The translations under genes and the position numbers were made by a program. Shown here in pieces: positions 56,138-64,000 of a DNA stretch of 64,000 nucleotides (positions within the stretch are counted from its first letter, which is position 1; each line of letters opens with the position of its first letter). The notes under the pieces are model-generated. The model was not told the DNA's origin. It did no database searches and saw only the letters and a list, made by a program, of their open reading frames with translations. This DNA comes from Papaver somniferum (lineage: Eukaryota; Streptophyta; Magnoliopsida; Ranunculales; Papaveraceae): positions 133,332,777-133,396,776 of the forward strand of contig NC_039361.1 in NCBI RefSeq assembly GCF_003573695.1, read 5' to 3'.

Positions 56138-57754
56138 ATTGAAATGACGAGGGTACCAAGCACACCATAATATTTTTGATATCAACCTATAAGTCTGATA
56201 CCTTGTGTGATCGTCTATGAACAAAGTAGAGACAATACAAAAACAACATAATCACTTGATAATAGTTATAGTATAAGATCGATATACTATAGGATCAATA
56301 TCAGGTGCTTTAGATTAATGTACAATGTAATTTACTTTATTATAACAAAACAACTGTGATGCAGAAGTAAAGTAAATGACACAACAAGATTTTGTTAACG
56401 TGGATACCACAAATTCATAAACACCCCGAGACCTAGTCCAGTTTTAAATACAAAGACACTACCAACTTTGGATAGTTGAGACCAAGTAAACTACCCCTAG
56501 TTATCTAGTTTCCTAAGTATCCCTACGCCTACAACCAATCTGGAGAACACACGTGAATCCTAAGATAAAGTCCACTATATTAAGTTGCTTTAGTCTACCT
56601 GAAGACTTTAAGCACTCAACCCTTTGAATCGTCTTGCAAACAGTAAAGGACTACTATGTTTGGTAACCACTATTTTATCTCAAGAAATCAATCAAAGATA
56701 TGTATGTTGAGTGTGACAAAGGCTTTTCTGTTTAAATAAATTAAACTCCTTTGTAGGGTTTTAGATATTCCAAGATCTAGATTAAACAAGTTAACCAGAT
56801 CAAGTCAAACAGAACTACCAGATTCGTATATTGAAGAGTACCACCAAATGATAGCTTGTCCATCTAAATACGACTTGTCAATAATCACTCTATCAAAGGA
56901 TAACCAGATCTAGTCGGATTCCATCCGATCAAGTTTGTGCACGAAGTAAGTCACTAAGATACAAAACCAATAAGAAAAAATTTCTCGTCTTCAATCTTCA
57001 ATAGCCTTATGTACATGCACAATAACAAACTTGATTCCTGACTTATGATTGATCATGCATAGAACAAATCCAATTAAAAATGGATGATCACAATTCAATG
57101 TTAAACTCTTTATATAGTTTGAGTGACCTTATGTCAAAATAGAAGGCTCTCAAGAATAATCAAACTAGGTGCAAATCAAAAGATAACTACCGTTAGTTAA
57201 TCAAATCAATAATTGAAAACTAAAATAATAATATGATTCTAGTTTCCCCCTAACGGTACTAGTATACGCTTCTTGATCCCAAAGAAGTCTTTAATCTAGC
57301 AGAAGTAAGATATTTCTCCTAATTAGGTTACTCTCCTCTCCAAGATAGTATTACAAGAATACTATTAGTCGGATACACCAGATACAACAAAGATGAAGTT
57401 TTCCTGGCTCAGGATGAGTTTGTAAGAAGAAGAAACTTCACTATTTAAAGACCAAGGTAGTTTGGATACCAATGGATTTCCATAACCGAAGATATTAAAT
57501 AAATATGCAATAAAGCATCTAAATTTGGTTTTACGAATTGCAACCAATATCCAGTTTTATAACCGAAATCTCAATGGACAACTCAATATTAGTTAGCAAT
57601 TAACTAATATATATTTCCAGAGATATGTTTAGATTGACGGTAAAACAAAACATACTAATTTCGAAAATCTCAAAAGATCCTCTACTATTTCGGTTTGGGA
57701 TCTCACCTTAAATTTCAAGGAATATAGTTGAACAATTAAGAAATAAGATTTCAG

Positions 57755-57759
57755 CACAT
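57755..57759. repeat. Target-site duplication CACAT (left)
   Basis: Identical to 59818-59822. LTR B at 50335 shows the unoccupied site agcacatgttcaaatt. Confidence 0.9.
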
Positions 57760-59817
57760 TGTTAGAGCATCGCTCGGTTGAACCCACCAAGCATTGGTAT
57801 GTCAAGTTTGGTTTTCATATTTTAGTATCAAAACTCATCTAGAGTCGCTTGATTAAATAATAGAGTCAACTTCGTTTAGGTTCGACTATAAAGTCTAAGA
57901 ATCTTGAGACGTACAAGTATTACTCCGAAGACCTGAAGAATGTGAATAAGTAACAACCACAACGACGACATCATCCTTCCACTTGAGGTTAGTAATATTA
58001 ACTTGATCTTGTTTCCATTCCTAACATATCTTTGAAGTCGTTCTATATTGAAAACATAACATGCGAAGCTGCATATATTGTATATAATACTCTAGTAATG
58101 TGACTTGGGCATAATAGTATGATGAAAGTGTTAAGGAATCATATTACGAAGTATAAACACTTATCTTTTGGAACTTCGTAAATACGACATCAAGATAATC
58201 TTTTTATTTAGTTACTTGATTATGTGTAAGATATAAGTGTGATTTCATTCCAGAAAACTATGAATTATTACATTAGTTTAAGGAAGTATATTTATGAACT
58301 TGTTTCATAATAGAAAGGGAAATCATGATTGGTATGATTCTTTATTGAATATTTTTTGGATGACCAATGCAAGATGACAAGGTAGAACCTATCTTAACTT
58401 ATGTTGAGAATTTAGGTATAACCGGTCATGGATTATACTGTGTAGCATGTTGTAATCGGTGACAAGATATTTTGTGAAGCATGGTGTAACCTATTAGGAA
58501 GTTAGTTTTAATCGGTCACAAGATAATTTTGGAATAAAGGTGTAACCGATCACAGGCTAATTTGGGAAGTTAGATGTGATTGGTCACAAGTTACTTTGGG
58601 AACCAAGATGTAACCGATCACAAGATAACTTGGGAAGTAAGGTGTAATCAATCAGAAGTTGCCTCTGGGAAGCATGGTGTAACCGGTCATAACCTAGTTT
58701 GGGAAGCATGGTATAACCGTTCACAACTTACATTATGAGTCATGGTAGAACCTATGCGAAGAGAAAAATTGAGTTTCCAGTATTCACACATCTCTTTATG
58801 TTTTGTGTGAAACTTGGAATTAGGGTTTGCTGAGAAACTTATAGATGTTAACATCATTTGTATTTTCTTCGAAACAGAACCTAGAAGAGAGTATGCTTCC
58901 TGTTTGTCAATTTTCTTACTATTCTCCAGTTTAGTGCGTTAATCTCGCCTGTTTGTTGAAAATTTCATTCTGTGTGTTCTCTGTGAGAATCTAAGGAGTT
59001 TTTACACAGGCTCCAACTTGCAGAATTATCAACGAGGAATATTCAGCATGAAGACAATAGGTATGAAGATTTTCTTATCATTCGTTTTCTTGATAATCCG
59101 TGTTCTTGTATCAACTTTGTCGATTTTTATTTGTTTAGTCTTGCATTTACGGAGCAATTAAACATTTATGTTAATTTTTGTTGTACTGATTAAATCATTC
59201 TTTTATTAGATTGAACGGAAGAGCCTTTGTCAACGATTCATAATATCTTATTACTAAAGATTGAATAGAGTGGTTACCAAACAACTTTATCCTTTACTGT
59301 TTGAAATACGATGAAAATGATTGGTGATTCACATGTGTGATCACTCTAGAAGACGAAGGCCTGGGGATACTGAGGAAACTAAGTATCTAGGGGTAGTCTA
59401 CTTGGTCTCAACTATACGAAGTTCTATTAGATTTTGTATAACAGCTTAACTCTGAGAGTATTCAAACCTGGACTAGGTCCCGAGGTTTTTCTGCATTTGC
59501 GGTTTCCTCGTTAACAAAATCTCGTTGTGACTTTATTTCCGAATTATAATTATTATTTTAATCAAGTAAATTACACACATACGTTAATCTGAATTACTTG
59601 ACATTGATCCTAATAGTCAATCGGTTATTACCATAACTATTGTCAAGTAGATATCTTGTTGTCATATTGTCTCGACCTCGTCCATATACAATCACACAAG
59701 GTATAAGACTTACGTTGTATTGTCTCGACTTTGTCCATAGACGACCACTTAAGATGCTGGACTTATAGGTTGATATTTTAAAATATTATGGTGTATTTGG
59801 GTACCCTCGTATTTTCA
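57760..59817 (+). mobile_element. Solo LTR E nested in LTR C
   Basis: 2058 bp, TGTTAGAGCATCGC...CGTATTTTCA, plus orientation (opposite to LTR C), same family as LTRs A-D. A perfect CACAT duplication, and an empty site in LTR B, fix both ends. No internal region, so it arose by LTR-LTR recombination after insertion. Confidence 0.9.
58425..58750 (+). repeat. Minisatellite in solo LTR E
   Basis: About eight units of 36-42 bp with 'gtgtaaccgatcacaagata' then 'acttgggaag' and close variants. This is the reverse-complement form of the ATCGGTTACACC motif of LTR A, at the equivalent site. Confidence 0.65.
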
Positions 59818-59822
59818 CACAT
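59818..59822. repeat. Target-site duplication CACAT (right)
   Basis: Partner of 57755-57759. Confidence 0.9.
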
Positions 59823-60391
59823 GTTCAAATTACTCATTATGTTGACATCTTGAACTTTCCTATTTGCAAACCCAATTTCCAAATCACACAAACCCTAAAG
59901 TGTACGTGACTTATAGAAATCTGTTTTTCCTATTAGGACCGGTTCTACCATGATACCTAAAGAAAGTTAGGATCGGTTCTACATTGACTCCTTATATAGG
60001 TAGGGATTGGTTCTACCTTGATTCCCAATATAAGATAGGATCGGTTCTACCTTGATTCCCAATATATGTTAGGATCGGTCCATACTTAAGATCTTCAAAT
60101 GAAAACTGAGACCATAATCCTTTTAATTTCCTTTCGACTATGAAACAAGTTCATATGTCTACTTCTTCAAACTTACGTAATTAGACATAGTTTTTTTTCT
60201 AGGTATGATATGTTCAATACACCACCTAGTAAAGAGTTACAAAGATTATGTCAATGTCGCAATTACGAAGTCCAAAAGATAAGAATTATATTTCGTAAAT
60301 CAATATACCAATATAAAGCACTTATCACTATTGATATATATTGTTCCTTGACACTTTGATGACAATATGATAATCAAGTCTATTATACTAG

Positions 60392-60396
<5 letters not shown>

Positions 60397-60426
<30 letters not shown>
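60397..60426. repeat. (CA)n microsatellite
   Basis: About 15 CA units in LTR C. The equivalent place in LTR B (50902-50910) has none. Confidence 0.9.
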
Positions 60427-60428
<2 letters not shown>

Positions 60429-60740
60429 AAACTTCGCATGTTATGTTTTCAATCAGAAACGACTTGAAAGCTAACGATATTTAAATGGAAACAAGTCAAG
60501 TCATGTATTATTAATCTCAAGTGGAAGTATGATGTTATCGTTGTTGTCGATACGTATTCGGAATCTTTGGGTCTTCAGAGTAACACTTGTATGTCTCAAC
60601 ATTTCTAGACTTCTTAGTCTAACCTAACGAAGTTGATTCTAGTAATCTAATCAAACGACTTATGATTTTTGAAACTAAAATATGAGAACCAGCCTTGACA
60701 TACCAACGCTTGATGGGTTCAACCGAGCAGTTCTCTAAGA

Positions 60741-63109
60741 GTCTCCCCCTTTGTCAATTTTAACGACAAAACTCTATTACATATGGAGAGTACACAAATT
60801 AAAAGATACAAATATTACATTACATAACATTCTGTTAACTCATTCTTCATACGTCTGATTCCAAGTTTCAACTGCTCAATAACCTACACATATTCAAAAT
60901 AAATGATGTCGTTGACGCATTTGAATAACAAAAGCTTTACTCCGCCTAAAGTAAATCTAGGTAGATATTAAATCCGAACCTGTTTGTTATTCCTCTTTTG
61001 TAGTATGAAATAATAAACAACAAGATGTTATGGTTCTCCCCCTTAGTTTATGTTGTAGTCTCTCGTTAAATATGTACTTTTCAGTACATATATCCATTCT
61101 CGGTGATTGTAAATCACTCGTATACTCCATATATTTCTCCCCCTTTTTATCAAAAAAATGACAAAGTCATAAAAGAAAAAAAAAATAGCAAACCGAAAGG
61201 ATCTCACAAGTTCATAAGAACTCATACAACCTATTAGAGTTATGTACGAAGGTCTAACATACCATTTTGATAAGAAATATTAAAACCGAAACTACCTAAG
61301 TTATATTTTTAATACCTTATCAAGGAAATAATTTCCCGAAGGAATTTTCCCTTTGATTTGATAAGTCAGAAAATAATAGGAATTAACCCCGCTGCTTATC
61401 ATGATCCAATTATCCATATATAATTGTACCTCATTTAGACAAGAAAAAACACGAATAACTAGTTTTCTTATCAAGGATCCGATTGGACTAGACCAATCGT
61501 ACCTCGTTTTGATAAGCCTGAACTAAGATCAGGATTGACTCAGTTTTTTTTATCAGGAATCATTTGGACTAAACAATTGAATCTCATATTTCTTTAAGCA
61601 ACACCAAGAATAAGCAATTTAAATCATATTTTCTTAATAGGAAAACGATTATCAAACATAAATTAAATTATTACCCAACACTCCGATATGAAAAACTAGG
61701 ATCCGAACAGATCAACTTTTCATATCAGGATAGATTATCAGAATAATACTTTCATAGGTTTCCACAACCACTCTCCCCATAAAGATATGACGTTTAAGAA
61801 CCAGTTTCAATATAAAAATCTCCCCATGTGAGTTGTTATTCCTTGCAAGACAAAAGAATAACAAACAAGACAACCTTTAACAAAGAAAGGTCGACATAGT
61901 CTTAGCTTTTATGGTACCAATGTAAAAGGATAAACCTAAAACTCAAATAAATTAATGTACTTTTGACGATACCAATAGACTTTCGAAGATTTTCAAAGGT
62001 TGTTCTGTCTAGTGGTTTGGTGACAATGTCAGCCAACTGTCGTTCATAGGGTACATTTTCGATTTTAATAATCCCATTTTCATACAATTCTCGAATAAAG
62101 TGATATCGAATATCAATATGTTTAATACGAAAATGTTCTACGAGATTTTTCAGTTAGTTGAACAGCGCTGGAATTATCATATTGAATACTCATAGTTTGG
62201 ATATTAATACCATAATCAATGGGTATCTGTTTCATCCATAATATTTAAATACAACAAGTCCATGCAGCAATGTATTTTGCTTCATAAGTTGAAAGAGACT
62301 GCGAATTCTTTTTCTTGTTGTGCCATGCAACTAAATTCTGACCAACATAAAAGCAACCACTAGAGGTGATCTTTCGATCTTCCACACATCCTTCCCAATC
62401 AGCATATGAATAAGCAATCAGACTGTTATTGATATCCATAGAATATGATAACCGTAGACAGCGGTTCCTTTGACATATCGTATGATCCTTTTTTACAGCT
62501 GTTAAATGTAACTCTTTTGATTTGCTTGAAACTTTGTGCAGTATCCCACGCTGAAAGAAATATTTGGTTTAGTTGTAGTAAGATATAACAGACTTCCATT
62601 CATGGAACGATACAGTTTCTGGTCAACAAATCTTTTATTTGGATCAGATTGAAGCTTTCCGGTGGTTGGCGTTGGTGTGCCCATAGGAGTTGCGTCTTTC
62701 ATATCAAATTTTACAACCAGGTTTTTGGAATATCTTATGATAAGAAAATATTTTCCTTTTGTTGTTGGATTTGTAAATCTAAGAAGTAGGACAATTCTCC
62801 CACATTACTCATAAGAGTTAGCAACTCATCAATGAGATTTTTAGAGGTTGATTTGTATATGATATCATCAACATACATTTGCAACTAGGAAATTTTTACC
62901 ACTCCATTTAGTAAAAAGAGTTTTATCTACACTTCCCCTAGAGAATCCCTTTTGAAGAAAAAAGGATGTTAATTTGTGATACCAAGCTCTTGGAGCTTGT
63001 TTTAGGCCATAGATTGCCTTATTGAGCTTAAGCACATGATCCGGAAATAAAGGATGCTCAAATCCTTTGGGTTGAGCAAAAAAAACCTCTTCCTTTAAAT
63101 ATCCATTAA
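60741..63109 (-). mobile_element. Second Sirevirus-like interior, truncated
   Basis: Repeats the layout of 51222-53560: polypurine tract 60741-60753, about 1.15 kb non-coding with further purine tracts (61035-61043, 61136-61148), then pol C-terminus to RT. The match to element 1 ends at 'ccatta' near 63109, inside RT. Gag, protease, integrase and its own 5' LTR are therefore missing. Confidence 0.8.
61902..63109 (-). pseudogene. Copia RT/RNase H fragment of the second interior
   Basis: Minus strand: WYHKLTSFF-like near 62965, YVDD box intact at 62864-62875 (unlike YVDG in element 1), SVGYCTKFQAN near 62530, SYADWEGCVEDRKITSSGCFYVGQNLVAWHNKK near 62420-62320, STYEAKYIAA near 62280, and QLADIVTKPLDRTTFENL near 62040. 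Frameshifts lie at least near 62885, 62490, 62230 and 62110. It differs from element 1 at many sites, so it is not a recent duplicate of it. Confidence 0.75.
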
Positions 63110-64000
63110 ATAATTAAATATTAGTTGTTTCACAACTTACATATATTGAGTTACGAAATATAATTTATCTATGAACTTCGTATTTTCGACAATGCAGTAG
63201 CTTGCTATTAATTATCATTATTTTTCACATAGTTGTTCAACAAAGTGATTTCTCAACTTTCTCTGCCTCCACCCTAAGATCAATCCATCTCCTCGTTTGT
63301 GACTGATGTAATACGTGAACGACCATTTCTTGGTTTGAGCTCTTGTTGTACGATTTTAATCTCTCGAACTCACTCAAGCATCAGGCTTACCCTATACTTT
63401 TGCACAACATTGAATTTTTTTTATGCACTTACATGTAATATTAAAACAAAAAATAAAAGTCTTTCTTCCTGCATGAACTCGATAAGATTTTATTATGAAA
63501 GTTTGACGTTCGTATCAATTGATTTAATCAAAAAGACGGTAGTAAGTTTAATTGAGAATATTACGAAGGTTAGGCAAGGCTTTAGCTTTTAGGATTTTCG
63601 TAGCTTTTAACTTTTAGCATGAGGGATGGTTTTGGGTCCCACCATGTAAGATGCGGTTTCTACTCTCGGTTTTTATTGCATTCTATGGAATATATTTGAA
63701 AAGGGAAATTCGTCTATAAAATCAAAATCTACGGTTTATTGACTAAATCAACCCTCAATGACCATGTCAAAGCGGAAGATAAAATAAAATCAGAATCTAC
63801 AGCCCATGTTTCTTATGCATCATTTTTTTTTGAATCGATATATACCAATCTGGCGATAAATTGAAACATCTAGTGTTTTTTTTTTCTTCGGATGTAGATC
63901 TAAGTGATCCAATTAGATTAAATTATATTAGCACTCACTAATGAGTGAGTTTAAAAATCACATATGTTGTTGCAATTTTAGATGTTTTTTGTTGTGATTT
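63110..64000. other. Mixed relics, no gene
   Basis: 63232-63390 is a diverged match to the end of the TR-GAG LTR (compare 18998-19130: 'gtttgtgactga', 'ccatttcttggttt', 'atctctcgaa'). The rest is AT-rich. A 97-codon frame at 63299-63592 runs over that relic and carries no domain. Confidence 0.4.

Larger units (their letters stand above)
48699..60740 (-). mobile_element. Sirevirus-like copia element 1 (LTR B - interior - LTR C)
   Basis: 3' LTR 48699-51221, interior 51222-56139 (4918 bp), 5' LTR 56140-60740 (carrying a nested solo LTR). Minus-strand order is gag remnant, protease, integrase, RT, RNase H: the copia order. The SIRE/Maximus lineage is indicated by the RNase H segment (CTQLLWMKQML.DYGI, near 52690; HSRTKHIDI, near 52560), the LTR length, and several polypurine tracts before the 3' LTR. 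Every ORF is broken. Confidence 0.85.
56140..60740 (-). repeat. LTR C, shared between two interiors
   Basis: Left end TGAAATGACGAGGG after the primer site; right end ttctctaaga, followed directly by a polypurine tract (60741-60753) and a second copia interior. Without the nested solo LTR and its duplication it is 2538 bp. It contains a (CA)n run at 60397-60426. Confidence 0.85.

Noticed and set aside
63299..63592. 97-codon plus-strand frame near the right edge
   Set aside because: Begins within a diverged LTR relic related to the TR-GAG element and carries no domain.
1..64000. A novel multi-gene defence, biosynthetic or regulatory system
   Set aside because: I looked on both strands. Apart from the TBL and ARF2-like remnants, everything recognisable is transposon-derived, and no group of co-oriented intact genes exists.

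Overview
The window looks like nuclear DNA from a eudicot plant, made almost entirely of transposable elements stacked inside one another. Evidence is the plant-type LINEs (DUF4283 ORF1, AP-endonuclease/RT/RNase H ORF2), Sirevirus-like copia retrotransposons primed by TGGTATCAGAGC, Harbinger- and Mutator-type DNA elements, and remnants of two plant gene families. The overall style reminds me of Ranunculales such as Papaver, but I cannot prove that. I see no gene that looks intact, no rRNA or tRNA, no CRISPR array and no bacterial-type cluster.

Region by region. 1-4.0 kb: a possible transposon end, then a LINE 3' relic (639-3987) split by a 2.8-kb solo LTR (824-3659) with a perfect 5-bp target duplication. 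4.1-4.5 kb: a MITE. 4.6-19.85 kb: one nearly full-length LINE bounded by a 12-bp target duplication (GCGTATCACCAA). It is cut in two by a 9.07-kb LTR element (10156-19220) that has long LTRs, gag-like remnants and no pol (TR-GAG/LARD type). 20.2-21.9 kb: a long-TIR MITE and another LINE 3' relic. 22.3-24.55 kb: a five-exon TRICHOME BIREFRINGENCE-LIKE (TBL) acyltransferase gene that appears decayed. A 1.26-kb Mutator-type element with a perfect 9-bp target duplication sits exactly over its stop codon. 26.6-36.6 kb: a young non-autonomous copia element (419-bp LTRs, 6 differences by eye, perfect AGTAC duplication) carrying a whole LINE inside it. 37.9-38.6 kb, minus strand: an unprocessed ARF2-like auxin response factor pseudogene. 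39.1-43.4 kb: two inverted copies of an ~850-bp element flanking a piece of minus-strand LINE; each copy is interrupted by Harbinger-type MITEs with 3-bp duplications, and one MITE carries an array of palindromes. 45.4-47.6 kb: a diverged long LTR. 48.7-63.1 kb, minus strand: a Sirevirus-like copia array, LTR-internal-LTR-internal, whose middle LTR holds a further solo LTR (CACAT duplication). 63.1-64 kb: older relics.

These parts do not work together as a pathway. What the window offers is a readable insertion history (at least four levels of nesting dated relative to each other by target duplications) and two host-gene remnants, TBL and ARF2-like. The most unusual items are the copia element with a LINE passenger, the palindrome-array MITE, the motif-rich minisatellites at a fixed place in the Sirevirus LTRs, and the TBL gene whose catalytic GDS motif reads GDP.
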